DNA of 64,000 bases. It comes from Bryobacterales bacterium (GTDB lineage: Bacteria > Acidobacteriota > Terriglobia > Bryobacterales > Bryobacteraceae). This document shows, piece by piece, positions 28,480 to 37,947 of the stretch (its first letter is position 1; every line of letters begins with the position of its first letter). The position numbers and the translations under genes are program-made. Location of the stretch: assembly GCA_020851555.1 (NCBI GenBank), contig JADZCM010000040.1:1-64000 (forward strand), in the 5' to 3' direction. Under the pieces are notes generated by a model. That model was not told where the DNA came from and did not search any database. It saw only the letters and a list, made by a program, of their open reading frames with translations.

Positions 28480-28848
28480 ATGACGCCTCAGCCCGCAGAT
28501 CCTGAACACATCGCCGTTTCCCGGACCCGGGGAATCATGATCGACTGGAAGGACGGCCACCACAGCCAGTACAGCCTGCGCTACCTTCGCGACCGCTGTC
28601 CCTGTGCTTCCTGCACCGGCGCCCACGGCGGCACGCCCGAAAAGGGGGCCGCGTCTTCGCCTTTCGAGATGTACAAGCCCGCGCTCAAGATCGAATCGGT
28701 CGAGGCGGCCGGCAGTTACGCCATCTCAATCGCCTGGAACGACGGGCACCGCACGGGTATCTATACCTACGACTACCTGAGATCCATATGCCCGTGCCCG
28801 GAGTGCACGGCGCCGGAGCAGGAGAACAGCGGGCCGCGGCAGGAATAG
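28480..28848 (+). CDS. DUF971 (GBBH-like N-terminal) domain protein
   Basis: 122 residues from the ATG at 28480, with GGAG five bases upstream. The core is IMIDWKDGHHSQYSLRYLRDRCPCASC and the matching C-terminal half with YTYDYLRSICPCPECT. Each half ends in C-x-C-x2-C, suggesting a bound metal. DUF971 proteins are often linked with Mrp/ApbC-type iron-sulfur assembly; no such gene is nearby. It starts 20 bases after spoT and is probably co-transcribed. Confidence 0.85.
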   Translation: MTPQPADPEHIAVSRTRGIMIDWKDGHHSQYSLRYLRDRCPCASCTGAHGGTPEKGAASSPFEMYKPALKIESVEAAGSYAISIAWNDGHRTGIYTYDYLRSICPCPECTAPEQENSGPRQE

Positions 28849-28860
28849 AAGGCTAAGCGG

Positions 28861-29880
28861 TTATAGCAGCCGGAAATTGACTTCTACTTGGGCAGCCACG
28901 GTCACGGGCTTGCCGTCCTTGCGGCCGGGTTGGAAGCGCCACTTCATCACCGCTTCGATGGCCTTTTCGTCCAACCCCATCCCTAGCGGACGGATCACCC
29001 TGGGATTCTGCGGCAGCCCGCGTTCGTTGACCTCGATGTAGAGGATCACGGTCCCCATGTACTTCGCCTTGCGGGCCTCTTCGGAGTACTCGGGCTCGAT
29101 CTTGTAGGTCACAACGGGGTAAGAGACTCCCCCGCCCGCGCGGTACACGCCGCCACCGAATCCGCCGCCTTCTCCGGGGCCAAATCCTGGGCCGCTACCG
29201 GGGCCAACGCCGCCTCCCCGGCCCGATCCAATGCCCCCTCCCGAACCCGGACCGCTGGAGGGAGGACCGATGCGGCCCAGCGGATCGCCGAATTGGGCCA
29301 TGTTGATCTGCGGAAGGTTCACGTCCGGCGGGACCACGATCGTAGGCTCCATCACCAGTTTGGGGTTCGGGTTGGTGACGACCGCCGTCGGCGGCGTGAA
29401 CTGGCGGGGAGCGACCCTCGGCAGTTTCCCCTTGCTGGCGGGCAGCGGGTCGCGGGCGCCGCCGCCACCGCCGCCGCCCGTCTGTTTGGGCTTTGGCGTT
29501 TGAGGGATGTAGGGAGCAATATCAGGCGCGATGAGCGTGACCGCCTGCTTCATGTGCATCTGGACTCTCTCGTTCGTCGCGAGGGAGAAGGCAAGGGCGA
29601 CCACGGCCACGTGGATCGCCACCGAGGTCACGTAGGATTTCTTCTGGTGCCCGTAGAACCCCCAAATATCCCTGACCTGCACGGGCTTCGACGTCACCTG
29701 CAGCGGCGGCAGTTTGGGGGGGAAGAACGCGTCCCTAAGGCCCGTCCAGAGAGAGACAAACAGGCCTCCCGGAGTCGCCTCCACCCCAAGGGCCTTGAGG
29801 TGGTCTTCGGGAGTGAGCAGAGGCAGGTCGTCTGCCTTGCCCTCCTCTTGAGGCCGAAGTCCGGTGTCCTGATCTGACAT
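28861..29880 (-). CDS. second TonB-family protein with Gly-rich linker
   Basis: 339 residues. About 85 cytoplasmic residues precede the single membrane helix (TSVAIHVAVVALAFSLA). A PKPKQTGGGGGGGARD segment and a long Gly/Ser/Pro-rich stretch (GGIGSGRGGGVGPGSGPGFGPG) lead to a TonB C-terminal domain at about 250-339 (EPEYSEEARKAKYMGTVILY, MKWRFQPGRKDGKPV). The long cytoplasmic N-terminus is unlike classic TonB. It lacks its own ExbB/ExbD, so it may use those encoded at 23.5-25.3 kb. Confidence 0.88.
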   Translation of the reverse strand: MSDQDTGLRPQEEGKADDLPLLTPEDHLKALGVEATPGGLFVSLWTGLRDAFFPPKLPPLQVTSKPVQVRDIWGFYGHQKKSYVTSVAIHVAVVALAFSLATNERVQMHMKQAVTLIAPDIAPYIPQTPKPKQTGGGGGGGARDPLPASKGKLPRVAPRQFTPPTAVVTNPNPKLVMEPTIVVPPDVNLPQINMAQFGDPLGRIGPPSSGPGSGGGIGSGRGGGVGPGSGPGFGPGEGGGFGGGVYRAGGGVSYPVVTYKIEPEYSEEARKAKYMGTVILYIEVNERGLPQNPRVIRPLGMGLDEKAIEAVMKWRFQPGRKDGKPVTVAAQVEVNFRLL

Positions 29881-30166
29881 TGGGTGTGCCTGTTACGCTC
29901 CCAGTTCTCACGCCGGGCGAGACGCAAATGTCACGCCCTGTCCATTTAGATGGAATGGGCATCCGAGCCGTTCCATCGAATTACCGATTTCCATCGGCCC
30001 GTCCTACGAAAAAGTGTACCACAGGGAGAGCGTCATCCTGACAGCGGCGTGGACCGGTACGGCTTCCAGCGCGTCGTCGCGAAGGGGTAGCAGTCAAAGA
30101 GGTTACCCACATGCGCGCATGCGCCCGGCGTGAGAATTTCCGGCCCCCGGACCACAACAGTATGTA
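29881..30166. other. divergent intergenic region with dyad elements
   Basis: 286 bases between the minus-strand TonB gene and the plus-strand ComM gene. No gene is seen. It holds the perfect palindrome ATGCGCGCAT at 30111-30120, and upstream a GGGTA...TACCC pairing around 30087-30107. Promoter hexamers are not convincing. Confidence 0.4.
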
Positions 30167-31687
30167 TTGCCACTGTTCTGCACCCGGAGCGCCGCAGTCT
30201 ACGGCATCGACGCCCACCTCATCGATGTGGAAGTCGACCTGTACGCGTCCGGCTCCGCCAAGGACTTCATCACCGTCGGCATGCCCGACACCGCCGTCCG
30301 TGAGAGCCGCGAACGCATCAAGAGCGCCCTGCTGAACTCCGGCTTCGGGTATCCCAACAAGGCGGTCACCATCAATCTGGCTCCGGCTAACGTGCGCAAG
30401 GAGGGGGCGGGCTTCGACCTGCCCATGGCGGTGGGCATCCTCGGCGCCATGGGCATGGCGTCCAAGACCAACGGACGTCTGCTGGTGGGGGAGCTCTCTC
30501 TGGACGGCGGCATCCGCCCCATCCGCGGAGCGTTGTCCATCGCCGCCTGCGCCCGTCAGCATCGTATGGACAGCGTGGTGGTGCCGGCCGAAAACGCGGC
30601 GGAAGCCGCGGTGGTTGAGGGCGTGCGCGTTTTCGGGGTACGGCACATTTCCGAAGTCGTGGCGTTGCTGGAAAACCCCGGCAGGTTTACGGCGGCGTCA
30701 CCGGCGCCAGCAGCCGGCCCCGAAGCGGTGAGCGTAACTCCGGACTTTCTGGAAGTGCGCGGCCAGGGGACGGCGAAGCGGGCGCTGGAGGTGGCCGCCG
30801 CGGGCGTCCATAACGTGCTGATGATCGGCCCTCCGGGCTCGGGCAAGACAATGCTGGCCAAGCGCCTGGCCGGAATCCTTCCGCCGCTGACGCTGGAAGA
30901 GGCGATCGAGACCACCAAGGTCCACAGCGTGGCGGGCTGCCTGCCGAAGGGCGCGGGGTTGCTCTCCGGGCGTCCCTTCCGCGCGCCGCACCACACGGTC
31001 TCCGACGCGGGACTGATCGGCGGCGGGATGGGAATTCCCCGCCCCGGAGAGGCCAGCCTGGCCAACCACGGCGTTCTGTTCCTGGACGAGTTCCCGGAGT
31101 TCCCGCGCCATGTGCTGGAGTTGCTGCGGCAGCCGCTGGAAGACGGTTCGGTGACGATTGCCCGGTCCAGCATGACGCTCTCGTTCCCCGCCAGTTTCAT
31201 GCTGATCGCGGCCATGAACCCCTGTCCGTGCGGCTTTCATGGGGATACCACCAGGGAGTGCCGCTGCACGGGCGGCATCATCCAAAGATACCTGAGCAAG
31301 ATCTCCGGGCCGCTGTTGGACCGCATCGACCTGCACATCGAGGTGCCCGCGGTGCCGTACAAAGAGCTGCGCGCCAGAGAGGCGGGCGAGTCATCGGCGG
31401 ACATCCGGCGCCGTGTCGAGCGGGCTCGCGCGGTTCAGCAGGCGCGGGGCTTCTACAATTCCCGGATACCTTCCCGCCTGCTCCGAAAGCTCTGCGAGTT
31501 GGACGACGCCGGCGAGCGCACCCTGGAGATGGCCGTGCGCCGCATGGGTCTTTCAGCCCGCGCCCACGACCGCCTGCTCAAGGTCTCCCGCACCATCGCG
31601 GACCTGGGCGGCTCGGAGGCGGTCACCGCCAAGCACGTCGCCGAAGCCGTCCAGTACCGCAGCCTGGACCGGAACTACTGGAGTTGA
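30167..31687 (+). CDS. comM: YifB/ComM family Mg-chelatase-like AAA+ ATPase
   Basis: 506 residues. The TTG start is supported because the protein then begins [18 protein letters not shown], the usual YifB/ComM beginning. An N-terminal ChlI-like (Lon-protease-fold) domain occupies about 15-145. The AAA+ domain has Walker [17 protein letters not shown] and Walker [29 protein letters not shown] is a cysteine-containing insert typical of the family. The C-terminal Mg_chelatase_C follows. ComM acts as a helicase promoting branch migration in natural transformation; no other com genes are here. Confidence 0.93.
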   Translation: MPLFCTRSAAVYGIDAHLIDVEVDLYASGSAKDFITVGMPDTAVRESRERIKSALLNSGFGYPNKAVTINLAPANVRKEGAGFDLPMAVGILGAMGMASKTNGRLLVGELSLDGGIRPIRGALSIAACARQHRMDSVVVPAENAAEAAVVEGVRVFGVRHISEVVALLENPGRFTAASPAPAAGPEAVSVTPDFLEVRGQGTAKRALEVAAAGVHNVLMIGPPGSGKTMLAKRLAGILPPLTLEEAIETTKVHSVAGCLPKGAGLLSGRPFRAPHHTVSDAGLIGGGMGIPRPGEASLANHGVLFLDEFPEFPRHVLELLRQPLEDGSVTIARSSMTLSFPASFMLIAAMNPCPCGFHGDTTRECRCTGGIIQRYLSKISGPLLDRIDLHIEVPAVPYKELRAREAGESSADIRRRVERARAVQQARGFYNSRIPSRLLRKLCELDDAGERTLEMAVRRMGLSARAHDRLLKVSRTIADLGGSEAVTAKHVAEAVQYRSLDRNYWS

Positions 31688-31739
31688 AGAGGCTTCTGCC
31701 GCAGGGACAGGAACCGCCGGAGCCGGGGGAACGCCTCGC

Positions 31740-32693
31740 TCAGACGCGCCCGCCGTGCATTCCGATCCATTCCTGGGTTTCATCCCAGGAAAGCAGCCCC
31801 GCGACGGAACCGACGCGCCGGACCGAAAGCGCACCCACGGCGTTGGCGAAACCGGCCGCGTCCCGCAGAGGCAGGCCGCGATGCAGCGCCGCTATGAATC
31901 CGCCCGCGAAACAGTCGCCCGCGCCTGTGGTATCCACAACGTCCACATTGAACGCCGGCGCTGAGAACTCCCCGCCGGAGGCCAATACCAGGCACCCCTG
32001 AGGCCCCAGTTTCACGACCACGGTTCCGGCGCCCGCCTCCCTCAAGGCCCTCGCCGCCTGACTCGGGTCTTCCAGGTTCGTAAGCATGTGGGCCTCCTCT
32101 TCGTTCACGAAGAGCAGATCCACATACGGCAGGCAAGGCCCCACGTCCAGAATCCACCGTCCCTGGCTGTCCCACGCCGCATCCAGCGACGTTTGCAGGC
32201 CGGCGGCGCGGGCCCGCCGCAGGCTCTCGGCGGCATGAGGGCGGAAGGCGGGCAGCGAGAACGGGTTCGCCACGTGGAACCGCGTGACGCCCTGCATCCG
32301 GCTCCTGCTGAACTCGACCGGCTCGGGGAGGGCGTGGAGATTCACGCCGGGCTTGTGCAGGAACAGGCGGTTCCCGTCGGACCTCACCAGGGCAATGGTC
32401 GTCGCCGACGCGCCCCACGCGCGGCCCACCGGACCCGTGTCCACCCCCGCGCTGCGCAGTCCGGCGAGCATCTCGTCGCCGTAGTTGTCGTCGCCGACAA
32501 CGGAGACCAGCCGGACGGGCACTCCGAGGCGCGCCAGCGCGTAGCTGGTATTCGCCCCGTTCCCGCCCATGCTGTGCCCAATGGTCTCCACCCAGGTGGT
32601 TGCGCCCCAGCGCAGTTGATCCACGGGATGCACCAACATGTCGAAGACCACGTTACCCGTACATAGAACACCTGCCGGCTGAGCGAATGGCAT
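31740..32693 (-). CDS. PfkB-family carbohydrate kinase
   Basis: 317 residues. The N-terminal substrate lid and motif GGNGANTSYALARLGVPVRLVSVVGDD are classic, as is the C-terminal PfkB signature DTTGAGDCFAGGFIAAL with the catalytic Asp in the anion hole. It phosphorylates a sugar or nucleoside. Ribokinase-like proteins cannot be assigned a substrate from sequence alone. It follows the unknown gene at 32697 by three bases and is probably in the same transcript. Confidence 0.9.
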   Translation of the reverse strand: MPFAQPAGVLCTGNVVFDMLVHPVDQLRWGATTWVETIGHSMGGNGANTSYALARLGVPVRLVSVVGDDNYGDEMLAGLRSAGVDTGPVGRAWGASATTIALVRSDGNRLFLHKPGVNLHALPEPVEFSRSRMQGVTRFHVANPFSLPAFRPHAAESLRRARAAGLQTSLDAAWDSQGRWILDVGPCLPYVDLLFVNEEEAHMLTNLEDPSQAARALREAGAGTVVVKLGPQGCLVLASGGEFSAPAFNVDVVDTTGAGDCFAGGFIAALHRGLPLRDAAGFANAVGALSVRRVGSVAGLLSWDETQEWIGMHGGRV

Positions 32694-32696
32694 AGG

Positions 32697-33623
32697 CTAT
32701 TGCGGATCTCTCAGTATACCTTCCAGAAACTCACGCCCGACGGGCCAGCGCCCCAGGACCCGGCGGTCCACCCGGTTGAAGACGCCGGCGGCGAGCACTC
32801 CGCTCAAGTCCCGGGGGTTCGGAGCCTGGTGCTCCCGCGCGATCATGCCCTTGAGGAGGCTGGTGAGCCCGGACAGTTGGTCGGACAGCGCCGAAGCCTG
32901 GCCGGCGGAGGGACACGTCGCGTCCAGTTCGATGACGGCGCCTCCATTGGAAAGCGCGAGCGCAAGGCTCACCTGCTCGGCGTCCGCCATGGTCCGGGCG
33001 AAGAGGCGGGTGCCCGTGGGCAAGTCCTCTCTCTCCCGGAGCACCGCGGAAGGAAGAAGCACCCAAAGAGGCCGGGCCGGTACACCGTGCTCGCGGGCAG
33101 AGGACTTGCGTGCGAGTAACCGGGAGGCGGCCCAGTCGTCCGGACCCACTCCCAGCGCCATCACATCCCTGCGCAGCGGGAAGAAAGAGACAGAACGGTC
33201 CGGCGTGCTGCCCTCCATGCGGCAGAACGAGTTGCGGCACACGCCTCCTTGCGCGGCCGCGTAGTCCCGCAGTTTACCCCAGTCGAAGCGGCCCCTCAGC
33301 AGCATCAGGGTTGTGCCGTTCCCAATCCAGGCCACGGCATAATCGAGGTCCTGCTGGTAATCGAATCCGGTTCCGGCGACGAAAGAGACGTATTCCGGTT
33401 CCCGCTCCATCTTGGACCCGCCCAGCGCCTCCAAAATGCCGTTTGAGCGCAGTGCGGCCAGATCGACGCCCAGCACCACGGCCTGTTCCGGCGGCAGGTA
33501 TTCAAGCAGATCGGCCGGCGTGGCCGTCCGGCGGTCGCGGAGGTACGACAGCCCGACGACGATTCCGGCGCAGGCGGCCACGACCAGCAGCACCACGGCC
33601 AGCGGATTCAGGCGGAAGCTCAA
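32697..33623 (-). CDS. membrane-anchored protein of unknown function
   Basis: 308 residues, not recognised. An uncleaved-looking N-terminal membrane segment (PLAVVLLVVAACAGIVVGL) is followed by a soluble domain with EYLPPEQAVVLGVDLAALR, FDYQQDLDYAVAWIGNG and RDVMALGVG, resembling exported DUF3352-like repeat folds. It starts at a TTG. TAAGCT ends six bases upstream, so this could be a leaderless start. It lies upstream of the PfkB gene on the same strand. Confidence 0.7.
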   Translation of the reverse strand: MSFRLNPLAVVLLVVAACAGIVVGLSYLRDRRTATPADLLEYLPPEQAVVLGVDLAALRSNGILEALGGSKMEREPEYVSFVAGTGFDYQQDLDYAVAWIGNGTTLMLLRGRFDWGKLRDYAAAQGGVCRNSFCRMEGSTPDRSVSFFPLRRDVMALGVGPDDWAASRLLARKSSAREHGVPARPLWVLLPSAVLREREDLPTGTRLFARTMADAEQVSLALALSNGGAVIELDATCPSAGQASALSDQLSGLTSLLKGMIAREHQAPNPRDLSGVLAAGVFNRVDRRVLGRWPVGREFLEGILRDPQ

Positions 33624-33684
33624 ACAAGTAGCTTACACCGGCCGGGGGGCCGCCGGTATCCGGCGGCGGAAGGCGCGGCCAGGA

Positions 33685-34683
33685 TCAGGCGCGACGCGCG
33701 CGGGACGCGGCGCGCGCTGCTACTATCACGCCCGCGGGCTCCGGCGTGGGGAGGCGGCGGATCGCCGTGAATCCAGCCGCTTTCAGCCACGCCGTGTACT
33801 CTGGCTGGCTGTAATTGGCACCTCCGGCGGTCCCGACCAGCATGTTGAGAGAGAAAAGCACAGCAGCGCGGGGGGCGGTCTTGTCCGGCCGGAGAATGAA
33901 CTCATGCAGCACGAGCCGGCCGCCGGGAGCGAGCGCCGCGTGGACGCGGCGGAACAGGTCCGCATTCTCGGAGGGACTCAGCATGTGGCAGATGGCCGAG
34001 ACCAGCACCAGGTCGTACCCGGACCCGAGCGCATCCGACCTGAGGTCGCCCGCGCGGACAGTGACACGGCCCGACATGCGAGCCTGCCGGATGTGCCGGC
34101 GCGCTATGGGGAGCACCTCCGGACGGTCGAGCACTTCAGCCTTCAGGCCCGGCGCGGCTTTGGCGAAGGCAATGGCGTAAGCGCCCGAACCGCCGCCGAC
34201 GTCCAGCATCCTCTCCGCTCCCCGAACCCCCACCGCCCGGACCAGGCGAGGCGCCCTCGTAGCGGCGTTGCGGTGCATGGCGGCAATGAAGGCCTCGGTC
34301 CCGGCCGGCTGCGATGCGGGTTGATGAGTCCGCCAGACGGACGTTCCTTTTCGGACCGCCTCGGTCAGCGTGGACCACCGGGGCCAGAGATTCACCGTGT
34401 GAAGGAAGGCCGCCCGCTCGTTCCGCGGCGGCCGTCCGGTCAGGCAGCGCCGCGTCACCGGAGTGTTCCGGAACGTCTCTCCTTTCTTGCTCAGCGCGCC
34501 GATGGCGCAGAGAGCGTTCAGAAGCATCCCGGTCGCGCGAGGGTCCGCGCCAATGCGCGTGGCCACACGGGAAGCATTGGCGCCCTCCCCGACGGCGGAA
34601 AACACGTCCAGTTCAATGGCCGTGAGGAGCGCCCGGCTCTCCATGAAGGCGCGCGTTTGCGCCATCAGCTCGCTGTAGGTCAC
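33685..34683 (-). CDS. SAM-dependent O-methyltransferase (dimerisation-domain type)
   Basis: 332 residues, GTG start. The N-terminal winged-helix dimerisation domain at about 10-95 (ALLTAIELDVFSAVGEG, LLNALCAIGALSKK) is typical of plant COMT-like and bacterial small-molecule O-methyltransferases. The Rossmann SAM site is MLDVGGGSGAYAIAFAKA, followed by DLVLVSAICHMLSPSENADLF. It starts 12 bases after the TrpB2 gene and is probably co-transcribed. The acceptor substrate is unknown. Confidence 0.88.
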   Translation of the reverse strand: MTYSELMAQTRAFMESRALLTAIELDVFSAVGEGANASRVATRIGADPRATGMLLNALCAIGALSKKGETFRNTPVTRRCLTGRPPRNERAAFLHTVNLWPRWSTLTEAVRKGTSVWRTHQPASQPAGTEAFIAAMHRNAATRAPRLVRAVGVRGAERMLDVGGGSGAYAIAFAKAAPGLKAEVLDRPEVLPIARRHIRQARMSGRVTVRAGDLRSDALGSGYDLVLVSAICHMLSPSENADLFRRVHAALAPGGRLVLHEFILRPDKTAPRAAVLFSLNMLVGTAGGANYSQPEYTAWLKAAGFTAIRRLPTPEPAGVIVAARAASRARRA

Positions 34684-34695
34684 CGCGGCCCCCGA

Positions 34696-36054
34696 TCAGC
34701 CGACCTTGGGGAGCGCCGCCAGGGAACGGGCGATCTCCTCATCCGGATGCTCGAAGTCCACAAGGTTGCCGTTCAGGTAGTTGTCGTAAGCCGACAGGTC
34801 AAAGTGCCCGTGGCCCGTCAGGCAGAACACGATCACGCGCGGGCGCCCTTCCTCCCGGGCCGCGATGGCCTCGTCGATCGCCGCGCGGATGGCGTGCGCG
34901 GATTCCGGCGCGGGAAGGATGCCTTCGGTCTGCGTGAACTGCACCGCGGCATCGAAGACGCCCGTCTGCGCGTAGGCGCGAGCCTCCAGGTAGCCGTGGT
35001 GGAGCAGGTGGCTGAGCAGCGGCGCGGCGCCGTGGTAGCGCAGGCCCCCGGCGTGAATCCCCGCGGGCACGAAGTCGTGTCCCAGCGTGTACATCTTCAG
35101 CAGCGGCGTGCTCTTGGCCGTATCGCCGAAGTCATAGAGATAGGATCCCTTGGTGAGCGTCGGACAGGCCAGGGGCTCGATCGCCAGAAGACGGACCTTC
35201 GAGCCGTTCAGCTTGTCGAGGACATACGGCAGCGCCAGGCCGCCGAAGCTGCTGCCGCCGCCGAAGCAGCCGATCACCACGTCCGGGTCTTCGCCGGCCA
35301 GTTGCATCTGGAGCTTGACTTCCTGGCCGATCACGGTCTGGTGCAGGAGGACATGGTTCAGGACACTGCCGAGCGAGTAGTTGGTATCAGTCTTGCCGGC
35401 TGCGTCTTCCACCGCCTCGCTGATCGCAATGCCCAGACTGCCGGGAGAGTCGGGATGTTCCGCCAGCACGGCGCGGCCGGCGTTGGTCTTGGGACTGGGG
35501 CTGGGGAACACCTCGGCGCCCCAGGTGTTCATGAGCATGCGGCGGTATGGTTTCTGTTCGTAGCTCACCTTCACCATGTACACCGTGCATCCCAGCCCGA
35601 ACATGCGGCATGCCAGCGCCAGCGCGCTGCCCCACTGCCCCGCTCCGGTCTCCGTCGCGAGCCGGCGGATTCCGGCCTGCTTGTTGTAGTACGCCTGCGC
35701 GACCGCCGTGTTGGGCTTATGGCTTCCGGCCGGACTCACCCCCTCGTGTTTGTAGTAGATGTGCGCGGGCGTGCGGAGAGCGGCCTCCAGCCGGCGGGCG
35801 CGGAACAGAGGGGTGGGCCGCCAGAGACGATAGATGTCGAGGACTTCGCCCGGCACGTCGATTTGAGGCTGAGCCGAAAACTCCTGTTCAAGCAGTCCCA
35901 TCGGGAAAATCGGCGCAAGCGCTTCCGGTCCGATCGGCTGCCCCGTCCCGGGGTTCAACGGGGGGGCCAGGGGTTCCTTCAACGCTGGCAGGACATTCAG
36001 CCAGACCGCGGGAAGTTGCGTCTCCGGCAACAGGTATTTCGTAAGATGATCCAC
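34696..36054 (-). CDS. trpB2: TrpB2-type tryptophan synthase beta chain
   Basis: 452 residues, the long TrpB2 form. The PLP lysine is Lys113 in [33 protein letters not shown] and [15 protein letters not shown] bind the cofactor. TrpB2 condenses indole or O-phosphoserine-type substrates with serine-derived intermediates and often works without TrpA. No other trp gene lies nearby. A GTG start follows TTAGGAG. A TAGAAT hexamer at 36087-36092 could be the -10. The coupled O-methyltransferase suggests a side pathway rather than bulk tryptophan synthesis (inference). Confidence 0.92.
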   Translation of the reverse strand: MDHLTKYLLPETQLPAVWLNVLPALKEPLAPPLNPGTGQPIGPEALAPIFPMGLLEQEFSAQPQIDVPGEVLDIYRLWRPTPLFRARRLEAALRTPAHIYYKHEGVSPAGSHKPNTAVAQAYYNKQAGIRRLATETGAGQWGSALALACRMFGLGCTVYMVKVSYEQKPYRRMLMNTWGAEVFPSPSPKTNAGRAVLAEHPDSPGSLGIAISEAVEDAAGKTDTNYSLGSVLNHVLLHQTVIGQEVKLQMQLAGEDPDVVIGCFGGGSSFGGLALPYVLDKLNGSKVRLLAIEPLACPTLTKGSYLYDFGDTAKSTPLLKMYTLGHDFVPAGIHAGGLRYHGAAPLLSHLLHHGYLEARAYAQTGVFDAAVQFTQTEGILPAPESAHAIRAAIDEAIAAREEGRPRVIVFCLTGHGHFDLSAYDNYLNGNLVDFEHPDEEIARSLAALPKVG

Positions 36055-36086
36055 AGACGGCTCCTAACTAAGAGATGGAAACACTC

Positions 36087-36092
36087 ATTCTA
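36087..36092 (-). promoter_or_regulatory. -10-like box of the trpB2-methyltransferase operon
   Basis: TAGAAT on the minus strand, 32 bases before the GTG at 36054, with AGGAG between them. No clear -35. Confidence 0.4.
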
Positions 36093-36145
36093 TCAACCCG
36101 AGCCGGAATTGCGGCGAGGCCCAGGCTGGCCAGCGCACCCGCCTT

Positions 36146-36391
36146 CTAGCGGCGTTTTTTCCGAAGAAAAGGCGCCGCCACAGCCCACACCATGAGGAAC
36201 ACGAAGACGGAACCTACCACCAGGCTCGACATCGGGGTGTTCCACTTCGGCGGCGTGGGCGCCAGGCCGATCGCCAGGGCTGCCACCGCCGCCAGCACGT
36301 GCCAATACCAGGCCTTTGGGCCGGAAAAGTAGAGCACAAGCAACGCCAGGAGTGCGGAAATACTAAACGTCACGACAATCCACGTGGTCAT
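36146..36391 (-). CDS. small three-helix membrane protein
   Basis: 81 residues, family not recognised. Three hydrophobic segments lie at about 4-22, 29-44 and 55-74, with a very basic tail (RKKRR). An AAAGGAT-like ribosome site and a TAGAAT hexamer about 20 bases upstream support expression. It is followed by trpB2 on the same strand after 91 bases. Confidence 0.65.
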   Translation of the reverse strand: MTTWIVVTFSISALLALLVLYFSGPKAWYWHVLAAVAALAIGLAPTPPKWNTPMSSLVVGSVFVFLMVWAVAAPFLRKKRR

Positions 36392-36657
36392 GCATCGATC
36401 CTTTCGATCCTCTCATTCTACCCTTGGAACCACAATTGCACCAGTGGCTGTGTGAGCCGGAGATGGATCGAGGAGAAAGTACTGCTACTGCAACAAGGTG
36501 CGGCGGAGCGGAAGGGCAGCTTTGCCAGCCGCTGGGTAAAAACTGCACTACGGGCGAGCAGACAGCTCCCGGTGCAGTGCGCCTGATCCGGGTAGGGAGT
36601 GGCAATAAAACCATGCTGTACCCTGGAATTTCGAGGATCTCAAAGGAGGTCGTTTAC
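36392..36657. other. intergenic region between small membrane protein and ompA
   Basis: 266 bases without a convincing gene. The left end carries the divergent TAGAAT. The right end carries the unusually strong Shine-Dalgarno AAAGGAGGT of the OmpA gene. An upstream in-frame extension of OmpA through this stretch lacks a signal sequence and is rejected. Confidence 0.4.
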
Positions 36658-37395
36658 ATGAAGCGGTTTTACGCCGTGTCGCTGGTGGTCACCCTGGCCG
36701 TCGCCTTGACGGGTCTGGGATGCGCAACCAAGAAGTTCGTTAGAGAGAGTGTGTCCCCCGTCCAACAGCGGGTCGATGACCTGGAGAAGGCCAACAAGCA
36801 GCAGGACGCGAGCCTCGCCGAGTTGGAAAAGGGGGTATCCCGGGCCGATGAGCGCGCCCAAACCGCGGACTCCCGCGCCGGAGCCGCCGCCCGCGAAGCC
36901 GCCCGGGCGAACGAGCAGGCCGCCGCGGGAATCAAAGACGCGGCCGGTGCGCGTTCCCTGGCGGAGCAGGGCATCAACCGGGCGGGACAGGTGGAGAAGG
37001 GTCTCGGCACGCTGGGCGAAAGAGTGGAGAGCCTGGACAACTACAGGCTCGTCACCTCCGAGACGGTGCAATTCAAGCTCGGCCAGGCCAGCCTGACGGA
37101 CGAAGCCAGGCAGAAGCTCGACGCCCTCGCTTCCAGGGTGAGCGGCATGAAGCGCTACACCATTGAGGTGCAGGGCTACACCGATTCAACCGGCAGCCCG
37201 GAGACCAATCTCCGCTTGAGCCAGCGCCGCGCCGAAGCGGTGGTCCGCCACCTCACCCTCGAGGGGAAGGTCCCGCTGTTCCGGGTCCAAACCATCGGTT
37301 ACGGCGAGGCCAGCCCCGCCGCCGACAACAAGACCCGCGAAGGACGCGAGCAGAACCGTCGGGTGGAAGTGCGGCTGTTCGAAGCCGGATCGTAG
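36658..37395 (+). CDS. OmpA-family lipoprotein
   Basis: 245 residues from the ATG at 36658, set by AAAGGAGGT at 36642-36650 and a lipoprotein signal (LTGLGC, Cys22). A long coiled coil at about 30-120 resembles Lpp-like segments. The OmpA C-terminal domain at about 140-243 contains YTIEVQGYTDSTGSPETNLRLSQRRAEAV, which binds peptidoglycan. It links the outer membrane to the cell wall. Pal-like function is possible, but the coiled coil is not typical of Pal. Confidence 0.9.
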   Translation: MKRFYAVSLVVTLAVALTGLGCATKKFVRESVSPVQQRVDDLEKANKQQDASLAELEKGVSRADERAQTADSRAGAAAREAARANEQAAAGIKDAAGARSLAEQGINRAGQVEKGLGTLGERVESLDNYRLVTSETVQFKLGQASLTDEARQKLDALASRVSGMKRYTIEVQGYTDSTGSPETNLRLSQRRAEAVVRHLTLEGKVPLFRVQTIGYGEASPAADNKTREGREQNRRVEVRLFEAGS

Positions 37396-37466
37396 GGGCC
37401 TGCTTCCCGCATCGCGCTTCCCGCCGCCGGAGCCGGGCCGGCCGGCGGCTTGCCGCCGGTGAGCCG

Positions 37467-37928
37467 CTACGGCTTGGGGGGAAGCGGGACGAGCATCTGC
37501 TCCTTGCGGTAGATCAGCGTGGAGGTGTTGTAGCCGGCGACCTCGAACCCGTGGCCGTGAGTGATGGCGTCGGTCGGGCACGCCTCCACGCAATACCCGC
37601 AGAAGATGCAGCGGTTGTAGTCGATGTTGTAGACCTTCGCGTATCTCTCCGCCCCGCTGAACCGCACGGCATCGGTATTGTCCGCCGCCTCGATATAGAT
37701 GCAGTTGGAGGGACAGGCCGCGGCGCACAGGAAACAGGCCACGCATTTCTCCAGCCCGTTCTCATCCCGCTGGAGCACGTGAACGCCGCGGTAACGTTCC
37801 TGGAACTTCGGGGGCTCGTCGGGATAGTTCTCCGTAATCGTGGGAGACATCAACTCCTTGAAGGTGATGCCCATCCCCTTGGCGATGGCCGCCGCGGACT
37901 TCAGAACGTCACTGGCGCTTGCCGGCAT
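37467..37928 (-). CDS. nuoI: NADH-quinone oxidoreductase subunit I (isolated NuoI)
   Basis: 153 residues, slightly short for NuoI. Two 4Fe-4S motifs, CVACFLCAAACPSNCI and CIFCGYCVEACPTDAI, give clusters N6a and N6b of complex I, together with the typical EERYRGVHVLQRDENGLEKC-like N-terminal part. It would transfer electrons between NuoG and NuoB. The rest of a nuo operon is not present, so this is an orphan or duplicate. It starts 20 bases after the flavoprotein gene on the same strand. Confidence 0.9.
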   Translation of the reverse strand: MPASASDVLKSAAAIAKGMGITFKELMSPTITENYPDEPPKFQERYRGVHVLQRDENGLEKCVACFLCAAACPSNCIYIEAADNTDAVRFSGAERYAKVYNIDYNRCIFCGYCVEACPTDAITHGHGFEVAGYNTSTLIYRKEQMLVPLPPKP

Positions 37929-37947
37929 TCTCCAGGCCCTTCCGACT

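Noticed and set aside
33412-36195. A 927-codon plus-strand open frame opposite trpB2, the methyltransferase and the unknown membrane protein
   Set aside because: It is antisense to three well-supported genes with recognisable domains. Its translation is His/Arg/Gly-rich low-complexity sequence with no motif. Long antisense frames are expected in G+C-rich DNA.
36424-36657. 78-codon N-terminal extension of the OmpA lipoprotein
   Set aside because: It would place the lipobox in mid-protein, and the AAAGGAGGT Shine-Dalgarno fixes the ATG at 36658.
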